Shown here: positions 9,297 to 19,903 of the stretch, one piece after another
How the letters are laid out: each line of letters starts with the position of its first letter
Numbering within the stretch: the first letter of the stretch is position 1
Source: Limnohabitans sp.
GTDB taxonomy: Bacteria > Pseudomonadota > Gammaproteobacteria > Burkholderiales > Burkholderiaceae_C
Reading direction: 5' to 3'
Length of the DNA: 64,000 nucleotides
Assembly: GCF_017848645.1 (NCBI RefSeq)
Contig: NZ_JAFEIF010000002.1
Location: 1-64,000, forward strand
Program-made: the position numbers and the translations under genes
Notes under the pieces: generated by a model
Told to the model about the DNA's origin: nothing
What the model saw: only the letters and a program-made list of their open reading frames with translations
The model's database searches: none

Positions 9297-10567
9297 GCTG
9301 CACTCCGCTGCACCTGCATACCGTCAACCGCCACACGGCCCTGGCGCACCACGCTGCAGGCCGGACGCTGGCCCAGCCAATAGGCCAGCTCGGCCACATC
9401 ACCCAAAGGCCACAGCACAAAATTCGCGGGGCAGCCCACCGCAACGCGGCCATGCGTGGCCTGCAGGCCCAGCGCCTGCGCGGCATGGCGCGTCACGCCC
9501 GCCAGCGCCTCGGGGACCGTCAAACGGAACAAGGTGCAGGCCATGTTGAGCATCAGCAACAAACTCAAAGCAGGCGAGGTGCCGGGGTTGTGATCGGTGG
9601 ACACGGCCATGGGCACACCCGCCTCGCGAAGTGCGGCAATGGGCGGCATGTGCGTGTCGCGAAGCGTGTAATAAGCGCCTGGCAAGAGCACCGCCACCGT
9701 GCCCGCTTGCCGCATGGCGGAGATGCCCGCGGCGCTCAGGTGTTCGATGTGGTCGCACGACAGAGCGCCGTAACGCGCCGCCAGCGCCGAGCCGCCCATG
9801 TCAGACAGCTGCTCGGCGTGCAACTTGACCGGCAATCCCAGCGCTTGCGCAGCCTGAAACACCTGCTCGGTCTGCGCCAGTGAGAAGCCAATCGTTTCGC
9901 AAAAAACGTCTACCGCATCCACCAGGCCTTCGGCGGCCAGCACAGGCAGCATCTCTTCACAAACCAGACGGATGTATTCGTCGCTGCGCCCGGCGTATTC
10001 GGGCGGCAAGGCATGCGCCCCCAAAAAAGTGGTTCGCACCGTCACGTCAAACACATCGCCCAGACGACGAGCCACGCGCAGCTGTTTGCGTTCGTGCTCC
10101 AAGCTCAGGCCATAGCCTGATTTGATCTCGATGGCGCAAACGCCTTCGGCCAGCAAAGCCTGCAAACGGGGCACGGCCGCGTCGAACAAGGCTTCTTCGC
10201 TCGCCAGACGTGTGGCTTTGACACTGGACACAATACCGCCCCCAGCCCGCGCCACCTCTTCGTAGCTGGCACCAGCCAGTCGCATGGCAAATTCGTTGGC
10301 CCGTTGGCCACCGTAAACCAAGTGTGTGTGGCAGTCGATGAGGCCTGGCGTGACCAAAGCCCCTTGGCCATCGAATGTGGGCAGATGCCGGTAAGCATCT
10401 GGCAAATCGGCGTGCGCGCCCACCCAAGCAATGGCCCCTTGCTCGACCACGATGGCCGCGTCAGGCACGCCCGAATCATCAGCGCCCAAGGCCTCAGGTG
10501 CCAAGTGCAGGTGGTGCCAAATGCCGTCGGCACTGTGCCAAGCAACAGGAGTCATGGAAGCCTTCAT
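9293..10567 (-). CDS. hutI: Imidazolonepropionase
   Basis: Third step of histidine degradation: hydrolytic opening of 4-imidazolone-5-propionate to N-formimino-L-glutamate. 424-residue amidohydrolase with [13 protein letters not shown], the KSGYGL loop, [19 protein letters not shown] and [10 protein letters not shown], which together provide the metal and substrate ligands of the family. Start at [10 protein letters not shown]; the internal Met five residues in is also possible and would change little. It lies 20 bases behind hutD and overlaps hutF, all co-directional from the liv promoter side. Confidence 0.95.
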   Translation of the reverse strand: MKASMTPVAWHSADGIWHHLHLAPEALGADDSGVPDAAIVVEQGAIAWVGAHADLPDAYRHLPTFDGQGALVTPGLIDCHTHLVYGGQRANEFAMRLAGASYEEVARAGGGIVSSVKATRLASEEALFDAAVPRLQALLAEGVCAIEIKSGYGLSLEHERKQLRVARRLGDVFDVTVRTTFLGAHALPPEYAGRSDEYIRLVCEEMLPVLAAEGLVDAVDVFCETIGFSLAQTEQVFQAAQALGLPVKLHAEQLSDMGGSALAARYGALSCDHIEHLSAAGISAMRQAGTVAVLLPGAYYTLRDTHMPPIAALREAGVPMAVSTDHNPGTSPALSLLLMLNMACTLFRLTVPEALAGVTRHAAQALGLQATHGRVAVGCPANFVLWPLGDVAELAYWLGQRPACSVVRQGRVAVDGMQVQRSAA

Positions 10568-10586
10568 GGTCGATGGAAGTAAAGGG

Positions 10587-11162
10587 TCAATGTGATATTT
10601 TCAAGGCCAAGAGTGCCGCGTCAGGGCTTTGCGGGCGCAGCCGCCAAGCCGTGTCCGCATCCGACCACCATACGCCCTCTTGCGGCAAAAGCGTCAGCGT
10701 GCTTGGGCCTTCCAACTTCCAGCTTCCCTGGACCGCCATCAACAAGCCCTGCGACGCGACAGGCCAATCGCAGGCGCTGCGCAAGACCTGCAGCGATGCG
10801 CTGCACACAGCACGCCGGGTCATGACGTTGAAGTCGTGACAGTCGCCTGCCAACAAACGGGCTTGGATAGCCGCCTCACCCGCAAACGCGAAGGGTTCCC
10901 ATGGCGTGTCCAAACAGTGGTCCACCTGCCCGCCATCGCCGTGCAAGTGCACACCGCCGCCGCTGAGCAGCGTGATGACGCGGTCGATGCCAACAAAAGA
11001 AGAAAACGGCCCGTCACTCTCGATGTGCGCGATGCTCACGCGCCAGTCGAAACTGCCCATGTCGGCACCGGACGGCTGGCAGACGATTTCTCGCGTCACG
11101 CCTCCACCGTTCTTCCAAGGCATGGCGGGCAAATCTGCCACATTGAATCTTTGCAGTGACAT
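10587..11162 (-). CDS. hutD: HutD-family protein of the histidine utilisation operon
   Basis: HutD is a cupin-fold protein found in many hut operons. It has been proposed to act as a governor that binds pathway intermediates, without a demonstrated enzymatic step. 191 residues from [21 protein letters not shown]; the typical N-terminal segment with [12 protein letters not shown] and the [20 protein letters not shown] block identify it. The frame stays open 15 codons further upstream, but only the chosen start matches family ends. It sits between hutU and hutI, 50 and 20 bases from them. Recognition is confident; the molecular role is not. Confidence 0.88.
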   Translation of the reverse strand: MSLQRFNVADLPAMPWKNGGGVTREIVCQPSGADMGSFDWRVSIAHIESDGPFSSFVGIDRVITLLSGGGVHLHGDGGQVDHCLDTPWEPFAFAGEAAIQARLLAGDCHDFNVMTRRAVCSASLQVLRSACDWPVASQGLLMAVQGSWKLEGPSTLTLLPQEGVWWSDADTAWRLRPQSPDAALLALKISH

Positions 11163-11214
11163 GGGTTTGAGTAACACAGACCTTTGGAATGCCTCGGATC
11201 GGACCACGCCAGCC

Positions 11215-12912
11215 TTACTTGACCATGGGCAGTTTCAAACCCTGCTTTTTGGCTGTGGCCACGGCCAGTTCGTAACCCGCATCGGCGTGGCGCATCACGC
11301 CCGAGCCGCTGTCGTTGACCAGCACACGCGCCAGGCGCTCGGCTGCGGCGTCGGTGCCGTCGGCCACGATGACCATGCCCGAGTGTTGTGAATAGCCCAT
11401 GCCCACGCCACCGCCGTGGTGCAGGCTGACCCAGCTGGCGCCCCCTGCGGTGTTGAGCAAGGCGTTGAGCAGCGGCCAGTCGCTCACGGCGTCGGTGCCG
11501 TCTTTCATGGCTTCGGTCTCGCGGTTGGGGCTGGCCACCGAGCCGGTGTCCAAGTGGTCGCGTCCGATCACGATCGGGGCTTTCAATTCGCCCGTGCGCA
11601 CCATCTCGTTGAAGGCCAGACCGGCCAGATGCCGCTCACCCAGACCCAGCCAGCAAATGCGTGCGGGCAGGCCCTGAAAGCTGATGCGTTCTCGCGCCAT
11701 GTCGAGCCAGCGGTGCGTGTGCGTGTTGTGCGGGAACAGTTCCTTGATCTTGGCGTCGGTTTTGTAGATGTCCTCTGGGTCACCCGACAAGGCCACCCAA
11801 CGGAAGGGGCCCTTGCCTTCGCAGAACATGGGGCGGATGTAGGCTGGCACAAAGCCGGGGAAATCAAAGGCGTTTTTCACGCCATGGTCAAACGCCACCT
11901 GGCGGATGTTGTTGCCGTAATCCACCGTGGGGATGCCCATGGTCTGGAAGTCCAGCATGGCTTGCACCTGGATGGCGCAGCCTTGTGAGGCATCGGCTTT
12001 CAGTCGGGCGTGCTGTGCGGGGTCGTGTTGGGCGGTTTTCCACTGCGCCACGGTCCAGCCCGGTGGCAGGTAGCCGTTGATCAGGTCGTGCGCCGAGGTC
12101 TGGTCGGTCACCAGATCGGGGCGCATGCCACCGGCCTTCGCCCGACGCACCAGCTCGGGCAGGATGTCTGCCGCATTGCCCAGCAAGGCAATTGAAATCG
12201 CCTCTTTGGCAGCGGTGTGCTGCGCGATCATGGCCAGGGCCTCGTCCAGGTCTTTGGCCTGCTTGTCCACATAGCGGGTGCGCAAACGGAAGTCGATGCT
12301 GCTTTGCTGGCATTCGATGTTGAGCGAGCAGGCCCCGGCCAGCGTGGCAGCCAAGGGCTGTGCGCCGCCCATGCCGCCCAGGCCGGCCGTCAGGATCCAG
12401 CGGCCCGTCCAGCTGTTGTTGTAATGCTGGCGACCAGCCTCCACAAAGGTCTCGAACGTGCCTTGCACGATACCCTGGGTGCCGATGTAAATCCACGAGC
12501 CGGCTGTCATTTGCCCGTACATGAATAGACCCTTGCGGTCGAGTTCGTTGAAGTGTTCCCAATTGGCCCACTTGGGCACCAGGTTGGAGTTGGCGATCAG
12601 CACACGCGGCGCGTTGGCGTGCGTCTTGAACACGCCCACCGGCTTGCCTGACTGGATCAGCAAGGACTCGTCTTCGTTCAGGTCTTTGAGCGAAGCCAGG
12701 ATCTGGTCAAAGCAGGCCCAGTCGCGCGCGGCACGACCAATGCCGCCGTACACGACCAAGCTTTGCGGGTTTTCGGCCACTTCCGGGTCGAGGTTGTTTT
12801 GCACCATGCGGTAGGCGGCTTCGGTGACCCAGTTTTTGCAGGTCAAGGTGCTGCCACGCGGTGCGCGCACCACTCGGGTTGGGTCCAGGCGGGGGTCGAG
12901 ATTTGTGGTCAT
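11215..12912 (-). CDS. hutU: Urocanate hydratase
   Basis: Second step of histidine degradation: hydration of urocanate to 4-imidazolone-5-propionate with tightly bound NAD+ acting as an electrophile. 565 residues, the family's usual size. Landmarks: [14 protein letters not shown] near the N-terminus, the NAD-binding [18 protein letters not shown], the [20 protein letters not shown] segment with the conserved Cys, and [19 protein letters not shown] near the C-terminus. I start at [15 protein letters not shown], preceded by an AGGAGCC-type ribosome site; the further upstream frame overlaps the intergenic space after hutH. The 41-base gap to hutH suggests a single transcript. Confidence 0.97.
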   Translation of the reverse strand: MTTNLDPRLDPTRVVRAPRGSTLTCKNWVTEAAYRMVQNNLDPEVAENPQSLVVYGGIGRAARDWACFDQILASLKDLNEDESLLIQSGKPVGVFKTHANAPRVLIANSNLVPKWANWEHFNELDRKGLFMYGQMTAGSWIYIGTQGIVQGTFETFVEAGRQHYNNSWTGRWILTAGLGGMGGAQPLAATLAGACSLNIECQQSSIDFRLRTRYVDKQAKDLDEALAMIAQHTAAKEAISIALLGNAADILPELVRRAKAGGMRPDLVTDQTSAHDLINGYLPPGWTVAQWKTAQHDPAQHARLKADASQGCAIQVQAMLDFQTMGIPTVDYGNNIRQVAFDHGVKNAFDFPGFVPAYIRPMFCEGKGPFRWVALSGDPEDIYKTDAKIKELFPHNTHTHRWLDMARERISFQGLPARICWLGLGERHLAGLAFNEMVRTGELKAPIVIGRDHLDTGSVASPNRETEAMKDGTDAVSDWPLLNALLNTAGGASWVSLHHGGGVGMGYSQHSGMVIVADGTDAAAERLARVLVNDSGSGVMRHADAGYELAVATAKKQGLKLPMVK

Positions 12913-12953
12913 GTGGGCTCCTTGAAGATGAAAAATGGATGTGTCAAAGGTGT

Positions 12954-14501
12954 TCAGCGCACGCCGGGCAGGGCTGTGTTGCTCAGTGTGGAGGCGCACT
13001 CAAGCAGTGCGCCACTCTTGACCATGTCGATGGCCGCTTGCATGTCGGGCTGGATGTGGCGGTCGTCGCTCAGGTGCGCCACGCGCGTGCGCAGCAAAGT
13101 CACCGCCGCGGCCAAGGCCTGACTGGTCTTGAGCGGCGCGTGGAAGTCGCAGCCTTGGGCAGCGGCCATCCACTCGATGCCGATCACCGCCATGGCGTTG
13201 TCGGCCATGGGCAGCAGGCGGCGTGCACCGTGCGCGGCCATGGACACATGGTCTTCCTGGTTGGCCGAGGTGGGGATCGAGTCGACACTGGCCGGGTAGG
13301 CGCGTTGTTTGTTTTCTGAGACCAAGGCCGCAGCTGTGACCTGCGGGATCATGAAGCCCGAATTGAGCCCCGGCTTGGGTGTGAGGAATGCGGGCAGCCC
13401 CGACAGTGCTGGGTCCACCAGCATCGCGATGCGTCTCTCGGCCAAGGAGCCGATTTCGCAAATCGCCATGGCGATCATGTCGGCGGCAAAGGCCACCGGT
13501 TCGGCATGGAAGTTGCCGCCAGACAGGGACTCGTCGGTGTCGCTGAAGATCAATGGGTTATCGGACACCCCATTGGCTTCGGTCTCCAGCAATTGGGCAG
13601 CGTTGTGCAGCACATCGAGGCAGGCCCCCATGACCTGCGGTTGGCAGCGAAGGCAATACGGGTCTTGCACCCGCTCATCGCCTTGCAGGTGCGAGGCGCG
13701 GATGGCGCTGCCCAAGAGCAATTGGCGCAAAGCCTCTGCGGTGGCGATCTGTCCCCGGTGCTTGCGCAAGCGGTGGATGCGGGCATCAAAAGGCGCATCA
13801 GAGCCCTTGGCCGCATCGGTGGCCAAGGCGCCGGTGAGCAAGGCCGACTGGAACAAGCGCTCGGCTTCAAACAAGCCCGCCAAGGCGTGGGCGGTTGAAA
13901 ACTGCGTGCCGTTGAGCAGCGCCAGGCCTTCTTTGGGGCCCAAGGTCACTGGAGCCAAGCCCGCGCTGGCCAGGGCCTGTTCTGCGGGCATGCGGCCTTG
14001 GGGCGTGTCGGCATCGCCCACGCCGATCATCACGGCGGTCATGTGGGCCAGGGGTGCCAAATCGCCCGAAGCGCCCACCGATCCTTGACCCGGCACCACG
14101 GGGATGATGTCGTGGGTCAACATGGCTTCGAGCAAAGCCAAGGTGGCTGGGCGAATGCCCGAGGCACCTTGGGCCAAACTGGCGATTTTCAGGGCCATCA
14201 TCAAACGGGTGATGGCCACTGGTGTGGCTTCGCCCACACCCGCCGCGTGCGACAGCACGATGTTGCGCTGCAGGGTTTCCAGGTCTTCGGCTGGAATGCG
14301 CACACTCGCCAATTTGCCAAAGCCGGTGTTGATGCCGTACACCGGCTCGCCTTTGGCCACGATGCGGGCCACGCTGTCGGCACTGGCTTGCACGGCAGCG
14401 GCACAGGCGCTGTCCAGCACAGGCTGGGCACCTCGGTAAATGGCGCACCAGTCGTTCAAAGTCACGTGACCCGGAATGAGTTTCAAAATAAGGGGTTTCA
14501 T
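12954..14501 (-). CDS. hutH: Histidine ammonia-lyase
   Basis: First step of histidine degradation: non-oxidative deamination of L-histidine to urocanate. 515 residues. The electrophilic MIO cofactor forms from the Ala-Ser-Gly triad at residues 144-146 within [22 protein letters not shown] (about residue 55) supplies the catalytic Tyr, and the [12 protein letters not shown] and FHAEPVA segments complete the active site. The start [15 protein letters not shown] follows the last gene of the liv transporter by about 60 bases with no terminator visible, so importer genes and catabolic genes are probably co-transcribed. Confident by motif, length and context. Confidence 0.97.
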   Translation of the reverse strand: MKPLILKLIPGHVTLNDWCAIYRGAQPVLDSACAAAVQASADSVARIVAKGEPVYGINTGFGKLASVRIPAEDLETLQRNIVLSHAAGVGEATPVAITRLMMALKIASLAQGASGIRPATLALLEAMLTHDIIPVVPGQGSVGASGDLAPLAHMTAVMIGVGDADTPQGRMPAEQALASAGLAPVTLGPKEGLALLNGTQFSTAHALAGLFEAERLFQSALLTGALATDAAKGSDAPFDARIHRLRKHRGQIATAEALRQLLLGSAIRASHLQGDERVQDPYCLRCQPQVMGACLDVLHNAAQLLETEANGVSDNPLIFSDTDESLSGGNFHAEPVAFAADMIAMAICEIGSLAERRIAMLVDPALSGLPAFLTPKPGLNSGFMIPQVTAAALVSENKQRAYPASVDSIPTSANQEDHVSMAAHGARRLLPMADNAMAVIGIEWMAAAQGCDFHAPLKTSQALAAAVTLLRTRVAHLSDDRHIQPDMQAAIDMVKSGALLECASTLSNTALPGVR

Positions 14502-14562
14502 CAAAAGGGTCGGTTCAAACAAAAATAATGGCGCTTTATCGCCCTGAGGTGTCGAAGCAGTT

Positions 14563-15267
14563 TCAGTGCATGCCAAGATAGGCTTCTGTCAACTTGGGAT
14601 CGTTGCGGGCAGCTTCGGCGCTGCCTTGCCACACGGTGCTGCCAGATTCCAAGACACAGATGTGGTCCGCAATTTTCAAGACGCGCTCGGTGTTTTGCTC
14701 CACGAGCAAGACGGTCATGCCATCGCGCCTGAGTTGAATGAGCGCTTGGTAACAAAGATCAATGATCTTGGGCATCAAACCCAAAGACAACTCATCGATC
14801 ATGATCAGGCGGGGACGCGTCATCAGAGCGCGGCCAATGGCCAGCATTTGCTGTTCGCCACCCGACAAGTTGCCCGCCAAAGAGTTCAGGCGTTCGCCTA
14901 AGCGAGGAAATAACGCAAGGACACGGTCTCGGTCATGGTTAAAAACCTGAGCGGATTGCACCATGCCCCCAACCCGAAGGTTGTCTTTGACAGTCAGGTC
15001 TTTGAACAAGCGACGGCCTTCGGGAGAAATGGCAATGCCATTGCGCACGCGCTCGGTGGGACCCAACCTTGAAATGTCTTGTCCGTCCAGATGGATGGCA
15101 CCACCTTGTTGATGCACATGGCCAGCAATGCACATGAGCGTCGAGGACTTGCCTGCACCATTGGCACCCAAAAGCCCCGTGATGGTGCCCGACTTCAAGG
15201 AAAGGGACAGGCTGTGCACGGCCTGAAATGCGCCGTAGCCGCAAGATATCGAAGTGAGCTCAAGCAC
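14563..15267 (-). CDS. livF: Branched-chain-type amino acid ABC importer, ATPase LivF
   Basis: One of the two cytoplasmic ATPases of a LivKHMGF-type importer. 234 residues with Walker [10 protein letters not shown], signature [15 protein letters not shown] and Walker [13 protein letters not shown] choose a GTG start eight bases inside the end of livG, with GGAGA nine bases upstream, which gives exactly the family N-terminus ([16 protein letters not shown]); the long upstream extension in the same frame overlaps livG and matches nothing. As it precedes hutH in the same direction, its substrate is likely histidine or urocanate rather than a branched-chain amino acid; that is inferred from context only. 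Confidence 0.92.
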   Translation of the reverse strand: MLELTSISCGYGAFQAVHSLSLSLKSGTITGLLGANGAGKSSTLMCIAGHVHQQGGAIHLDGQDISRLGPTERVRNGIAISPEGRRLFKDLTVKDNLRVGGMVQSAQVFNHDRDRVLALFPRLGERLNSLAGNLSGGEQQMLAIGRALMTRPRLIMIDELSLGLMPKIIDLCYQALIQLRRDGMTVLLVEQNTERVLKIADHICVLESGSTVWQGSAEAARNDPKLTEAYLGMH

Positions 15268-16078
15268 GTTGCGTCTCCAATGTGGAATGTCCCTGGGCTT
15301 CAGAGGCGCCCAAGGCATCTCCTCCAAGGTAGGCAGCGCGTACGACTGGATCAGCCATGACCTCACGCGGATCGCCATCGCCAATTTTTTTGCCGTTGTC
15401 GAGCACAACCAAGCGTTGACAAATTCTCATGACTTCGCCCAAGTTGTGTTCAATAAGCACAATGGTCAAACCCTGCTGGTTGATTTCGGCGATGGTTGTT
15501 GCCAGCGCACGCGCTTCCTGAGAGTTCAAGCCGGCCAAGGGCTCATCCAAGAGCAGCAGACGGGGTTTGAGGGCAAGCGCGCGCGCCAACTCCAAACGTT
15601 TGAGAACACCCAGGGGCTGGATGCCAGGACTTTGGGTCGCCATGCTGGCAATACCCACACGGGCCAATTCAGTTTGGGCAATTGCCAGTTCTCGCTCAGT
15701 CGAGACATTGAGCAAAGCCCGCAAAGGACTGATGGTCTTGTCACTGGCCGCGGCCAAAGCAACGTTTTCTTGGATGCTGATGTCCCGCAATGGCCTCACC
15801 AATTGCTGCGACAAGGACATCCCCTTTTGGATGCGTTTGTGGATAGGCAAGCCGTTGAGTGATTCGCCGCCCAGCAAAACGCTGCCCACGGTCGGCTGCA
15901 CCACGCCAATGATGGCGCGCATCATGGTGGTCTTGCCAGCTCCGTTGGGGCCAATCAATCCCAACAAATCACCTTGGTGCACATCGAAGGACACATCGTC
16001 TACGGCAGTCAAGCCACCGAAACGCACGGTGACCCCTTTCACTTGCAACAGTGGCGTACTGGAGGTTGGATGGTTCAC
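15260..16078 (-). CDS. livG: Branched-chain-type amino acid ABC importer, ATPase LivG
   Basis: Second cytoplasmic ATPase of the importer, 272 residues. Walker A GPNGAGKTTMM and Walker B LLLLDEPLAGLN are intact. The ABC signature is degenerate: where LivG relatives have a form of LSxGQQRRLEIARAL, this protein has QPLGVLKRLELARAL, so the Gly-Gln part is not conserved. A heterodimer with LivF, which keeps a perfect signature, would still have one canonical composite site. GTG start overlapping the livM stop by four bases (GTGA). Its C-terminal region, with the long helix before LAAYLGG-like residues, is typical of LivG. Confidence 0.9.
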   Translation of the reverse strand: MNHPTSSTPLLQVKGVTVRFGGLTAVDDVSFDVHQGDLLGLIGPNGAGKTTMMRAIIGVVQPTVGSVLLGGESLNGLPIHKRIQKGMSLSQQLVRPLRDISIQENVALAAASDKTISPLRALLNVSTERELAIAQTELARVGIASMATQSPGIQPLGVLKRLELARALALKPRLLLLDEPLAGLNSQEARALATTIAEINQQGLTIVLIEHNLGEVMRICQRLVVLDNGKKIGDGDPREVMADPVVRAAYLGGDALGASEAQGHSTLETQRA

Positions 16079-16935
16079 TGCTTACCCCCCTTGCCCAAGG
16101 GCGTTGTCGGGAAAAAGCGTGCCGCCAAACCCGCCATACCGCCTGGCGAAAATCGCATCATGACAAACAGCAATCCACCGTACACCAACAATTTGTAATC
16201 ACCAATCACCTGAAACCAGGCTGGCAGCACGGAGAGCAATGCCGCTGCAATGATCACACCCGGCACGGAGCCAATGCCACCAAAAACCACCATGGACAAA
16301 ACAGTGATGGACTCTACAAAGCCAAAACTTTCGGCGCCAATGAAGGTCAGGTGGTAGGTGTAAAAAGTACCGGACATGCCCGCAAGAGCGGTGCCCATCG
16401 CGAAAGCTGCGAGCTTGTACCGCGGCACGTCAACGCCCAGCACCCGCATCGTGTCTTCGTCTTCGGCGATACCGTTGAAGACGCGCCCCATCCAACTGCG
16501 CTTGATGTAAACACTGAGCGCAGCAACGCACGCACACATGAACAAAGCCAAGGACATAAAGCCCACACGCCCCAGTCCATGGTCAGGGATGGACGAAATA
16601 CCCAACTCGCCGCCCAAGAATTCCTGTTGACGAACAATGCCCACAAAAAGAAAGCCCACCCCCATCGTTGTGATGGCCAGGAAATCAGCACGCACCCGGA
16701 GCGAAGCCAGCCCAACAATCACCCCCAGTAGACCCGCCAGGAGCATGGATACGGGCAGCGTCGTGAGAAAAGGCCATCCTGCTTTTCCCAGCATGGCAGC
16801 GGCATAAGCGCCGATGCCCTGAAAGGTGGCATGCCCCAGACTGATCTGACCACAAAACCCTGTGATCAAATTCAGTGAGAGTGCAAACATCACGGCAATG
16901 GCCATGGTGGTGATCAGTGAAATTTCATAATTCAT
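16075..16935 (-). CDS. livM: Branched-chain-type amino acid ABC importer, permease LivM
   Basis: Inner-membrane permease subunit, 286 residues, with about eight hydrophobic segments starting ISLITTMAIAVMFALSLNLI. The family motif NLITGFCGQISLGHATFQGIG-type segment follows the first helices and a coupling-helix region FNGIAEDEDTMRVLGVDV matches the loop that contacts the ATPases. Starts at MNYEIS, 16 bases behind livH, and overlaps livG by four bases. Pairs with LivH to form the channel. Composition in this stretch is a little less GC-rich than the hut enzymes. Confidence 0.92.
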   Translation of the reverse strand: MNYEISLITTMAIAVMFALSLNLITGFCGQISLGHATFQGIGAYAAAMLGKAGWPFLTTLPVSMLLAGLLGVIVGLASLRVRADFLAITTMGVGFLFVGIVRQQEFLGGELGISSIPDHGLGRVGFMSLALFMCACVAALSVYIKRSWMGRVFNGIAEDEDTMRVLGVDVPRYKLAAFAMGTALAGMSGTFYTYHLTFIGAESFGFVESITVLSMVVFGGIGSVPGVIIAAALLSVLPAWFQVIGDYKLLVYGGLLFVMMRFSPGGMAGLAARFFPTTPLGKGGKQ

Positions 16936-16951
16936 GGTGTGTCCTTCTGTG

Positions 16952-17815
16952 TCAGCTGCGGGCAAACAAGCCCTGAGGACGCACCATCAGCACCGCAATC
17001 AAAAAGGCAAACGCAATCGCATTGCGGTCAAGAATGTCGCCAAGATAAATGGTTCCGAAAGCCTCAATGACACCGAGCAGCAGTGCAGCCGCCAGCGTGC
17101 CGGGCACTGAGCCCAGCCCGCCCAGCACGATGATCGCCAGGGCTTTGTAAGATGGCACGCTGCCCATGGTGGGTTCGACCAAGTTGTTCAAAAGAGCCAC
17201 CCAAACACCCGCAAATCCCGCCAAAGCCGAGCCCACGAAAAAGTTGATGTCGCGCACTTTGAGCAAGGAAATTCCAAACGATTGCGCCATCTGCGGGTCA
17301 GAGACAGTGGCTTGGCAAGCAATACCAATTCGGGTGCGCGCCTGAAGCCAGGCGAGCACACCAATGATGGAGGCTGTGCTGACCATCACCAGTATCTCGG
17401 CCAACTTGAATTGAAGTCCCCAACCGAGCACAAGTTGTTGTTGCAAGGCGGGATTGGTGAAGGACATGCCCTGTGCACCAAAGATGATTCGGAAAGCTTC
17501 CTCGGACGCAATGAACAACCCGATCGATGCAATGAGCGCCACATAAGGCGGTTGTGACAGCAAGGGTTGGTAAGCCAGACGAAACATGGCCACGCCACCA
17601 AAGCCAGCCACCAGGGCTGCAATCAAGAAGCCCAATGCCAAGCTCCCGCTCGCGTTGCACACCAACACACCGACATAACCACCGAGCGTGAACAGCGCCG
17701 CGTGCGCCACATGAAGAATACGCAAGAGTCCGTAAACCAAGGTCAGCCCCAACGCCACGAGGGCGTAGATGCTGCCTTGTATCAGGCCCTGCGCGACGAG
17801 TTCAATCGCGAGCAT
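16952..17815 (-). CDS. livH: Branched-chain-type amino acid ABC importer, permease LivH
   Basis: Inner-membrane permease subunit of 287 residues. The N-terminal QGLIQGSIYALVALGLTLVY and the GLLRILHVAHAALF segment are characteristic of LivH, as is the AIIVLGGLGSVPGTLAAALLLG stretch near the C-terminus (each written only in part here). Eight or so hydrophobic helices. It lies 15 bases behind the binding-protein gene and 16 bases before livM, so all five importer genes form one unit that reads on into hutH. Confidence 0.92.
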   Translation of the reverse strand: MLAIELVAQGLIQGSIYALVALGLTLVYGLLRILHVAHAALFTLGGYVGVLVCNASGSLALGFLIAALVAGFGGVAMFRLAYQPLLSQPPYVALIASIGLFIASEEAFRIIFGAQGMSFTNPALQQQLVLGWGLQFKLAEILVMVSTASIIGVLAWLQARTRIGIACQATVSDPQMAQSFGISLLKVRDINFFVGSALAGFAGVWVALLNNLVEPTMGSVPSYKALAIIVLGGLGSVPGTLAAALLLGVIEAFGTIYLGDILDRNAIAFAFLIAVLMVRPQGLFARS

Positions 17816-17830
17816 AGGTCAGTTCCTTGC

Positions 17831-18985
17831 TTATTTGGCTTTGGTAGGAGGCGCCAGCAGCACGGGGTCTGAAATAACGGAATGGCGGCGGAATGCTTTA
17901 TCTTTGACGATTTGCACTTGGATGTCTTTTTTCACTTCGTGCAGGTCATTGAAGGCCAGTTTGCCAATGGGCGTGTCGTAGTTGCCTGCAGCAATTGCAT
18001 CGCGCAATGCAGCGCCGCCTTTTCCGCCTGTCTTTTTCAAGCCTTCAATGGCCACCGATACGGCTGTGTAAGACGAAGCAGCGACCATGTCGGCACCTGC
18101 GTTGGTGGCCTTTCTGTAGTCAGCCAAGAATGCCTTGGTCGCAGGCTCAGTCGAGTCGCGATCCAGCGAGGTGGTGATGAGCGTGCCTTCAGACGCAGCG
18201 CCAGCGATTTCGATGAACTTGTCCGAGTCGTAGCCTTCCTGGCCGATGATTGGAACGGTAATGCCGGCTGCACGCAGCTGGCTGACCAGAGGTCCGGCGT
18301 TGAAGAAGTAACCCGAGGCATAGATCACTTCAGGGTTGTCGGATTTCACCTTGCTCACCAGGGCACCAAACTGCCGATCGGGCATCGCGTATTCGTATTC
18401 ATTGACGATATTGATGCCCAGCTTGGGGGCCGCGTCCTTAAAGCCAGCAGCCAGGGCTTGACCGAAGTCGTTCTTCACAGTGATCAGTACTGTGCGCTTC
18501 TTGCCCAGGTTCTGAACCAGCTTGGCACCCCCGCGACCCTGGACTTCGCCCATGGACGAAACACGGAACATGTAGTCGCCGGCCAGTGTGATGTCAGGGT
18601 GGATGGCATACGCCACGACATAAGGTATCTTGGCATTCTGAAAAATCGACGCAGCAGCTCGCGTGGAGCCGGAATACGAGCCCGATACAGCCACAACGAC
18701 TTGGTCTTTTTCAACCATTTTGGTGGCAGAGGGCACCGCCTCTTTCGCGACGGCTTGGTCGTCATAGACAACCAACTCAATCTTCTGGCCAGCCACGCCG
18801 CCCTTGGCGTTGGCCTGTTCAACGGCCAGCTTGGCACCCTCCAGCGCCGATTTACCGTCGGCGGCAGCAAAACCCGTCAATGGGACGTTGAAACCCATCT
18901 TGAGCTGGGCCCAAGCAGGTGAAGTAGACAGCGCCACCGCAGCAGCGACGGTCATTAAGGAAAAACGGGCAGTGCGGAATTTCAT
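17831..18985 (-). CDS. Periplasmic amino-acid-binding protein (LivK type) of the hut-linked importer
   Basis: Substrate-binding subunit of the LivKHMGF-type importer, periplasmic, type I fold. 384 residues starting MKFRTARFSLMTVAAAVAL, with a signal peptide cut around SPAWA-Q. Typical features: MGFNVPLTGFAAADGKSALEGA at the start of the mature protein, the SGSYSGSTRAAASIFQ binding-site segment, and the hinge blocks with YASGYFFNAGPLV. It is the promoter-proximal gene, directly facing hutC across the operator region. Its ligand is most simply L-histidine or urocanate because the same transcript runs into hutHUDIFG and the control region carries HutC-type operators; binding data would be needed to decide. 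Confidence 0.88.
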   Translation of the reverse strand: MKFRTARFSLMTVAAAVALSTSPAWAQLKMGFNVPLTGFAAADGKSALEGAKLAVEQANAKGGVAGQKIELVVYDDQAVAKEAVPSATKMVEKDQVVVAVSGSYSGSTRAAASIFQNAKIPYVVAYAIHPDITLAGDYMFRVSSMGEVQGRGGAKLVQNLGKKRTVLITVKNDFGQALAAGFKDAAPKLGINIVNEYEYAMPDRQFGALVSKVKSDNPEVIYASGYFFNAGPLVSQLRAAGITVPIIGQEGYDSDKFIEIAGAASEGTLITTSLDRDSTEPATKAFLADYRKATNAGADMVAASSYTAVSVAIEGLKKTGGKGGAALRDAIAAGNYDTPIGKLAFNDLHEVKKDIQVQIVKDKAFRRHSVISDPVLLAPPTKAK

Positions 18986-19052
18986 GGTCAAGTCCTTTCG
19001 GGTGATGGCGTTGCTTTGAAGTCGACTTTTCAAAACTTGTTAAATTGCATGT

Positions 19053-19096
19053 TTGTATAGACAAATGAATGATTTAAGAAAATATTGTCTATACAA
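19053..19096. promoter_or_regulatory. Two mirror-image HutC-type operators in the liv-hut/hutC promoter
   Basis: TTGTATAGACAA (19053-19064) and TTGTCTATACAA (19085-19096) are exact reverse complements of one another and are 32 bases apart, about three helical turns. Both fit the TTGTnTAnACAA-like site I recall for the GntR-family repressor HutC. They lie between the divergent binding-protein gene and hutC, so one regulator could control both directions. No further copy was seen in front of hutH or hutU, consistent with one long transcript. Confidence 0.8.
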
Positions 19097-19174
19097 CTCT
19101 GCAAGCCAGAATGTAGTTAGCGCTAAGATTCGTGTCAATGCTCAACACAGCAACCGCGGGAAAACACCTAAAAA

Positions 19175-19894
19175 ATGCCCAAAACAACTCTGCCAACCAA
19201 ACGCCAACCCGCCTATCAGGCCATCAAGGCGCATGTTTTGTCCAAGATTCGTGATGGCGCATGGACAGATGGTGACGCCATACCTGCTGAAGAAAGCCTG
19301 GCACGTCAATTTGGTGTCTCGCGCATGACGGTCAACCGGGCCATCAGGGAGTTGTCAGACGAGCAAATCGTCAAGCGCATTCAAGGCTCAGGAACTTACG
19401 TAGCGCAACACAAATACCAATCAACGCTGGTTGAAATTCGAAACATTGCGGATGAGATCGCCGGTCGTGGTCATCAGCACCGCAGCGAGCTTCACTGCCT
19501 CGAACGTGTGAAAGTCGGTGATGTGTTGGGCCGAAAATTTGGCTTGAAGTCCAGCCAAATGGTGTTTCACTCTGTGGTCGTTCACTTTGAAAATGACCAG
19601 CCGATCCAGGTAGAGGATCGGCATGTCAACCCCAGTGTGGCACCGGATTACATGTCGCAAGACTTCAGCAGCTTGACGCCCAATGCCTACCTCATGCGCA
19701 CAGCGCCTTTGCAAGGCGTGCGGTTTGACATTGAAGCTTGCTTGCCGCCCGTACACATCACGGAAATGCTGAACATTCCCGCCACTGAACCGTGCCTGGT
19801 TTTGCATCGGCAAACTCAATCTATGGGGCAAGTGGCATCGGTGGCCATGTTGTGGCATCCCGCTTCGCGCTACCGCTTCACGGGTCATTTCTGA
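19175..19894 (+). CDS. hutC: Histidine utilisation repressor, GntR family HutC subfamily
   Basis: GntR-family repressor of 239 residues. The N-terminal winged helix-turn-helix (AYQAIKAHVLSKIRDGAW, then FGVSRMTVNRAIRELSDE and GSGTYVA) binds DNA; the C-terminal UTRA chorismate-lyase-like domain (from about residue 95, with VVVHFENDQPIQVEDRHVNP) binds an effector, which for HutC is urocanate or a related intermediate. Divergent from the liv-hut run with two mirror-image operators in between, so it should repress both itself and the operon until inducer appears. Ends 10 bases from the convergent Crp-type gene. Confidence 0.93.
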   Translation: MPKTTLPTKRQPAYQAIKAHVLSKIRDGAWTDGDAIPAEESLARQFGVSRMTVNRAIRELSDEQIVKRIQGSGTYVAQHKYQSTLVEIRNIADEIAGRGHQHRSELHCLERVKVGDVLGRKFGLKSSQMVFHSVVVHFENDQPIQVEDRHVNPSVAPDYMSQDFSSLTPNAYLMRTAPLQGVRFDIEACLPPVHITEMLNIPATEPCLVLHRQTQSMGQVASVAMLWHPASRYRFTGHF

Positions 19895-19903
19895 CGGCCA
19901 GCC

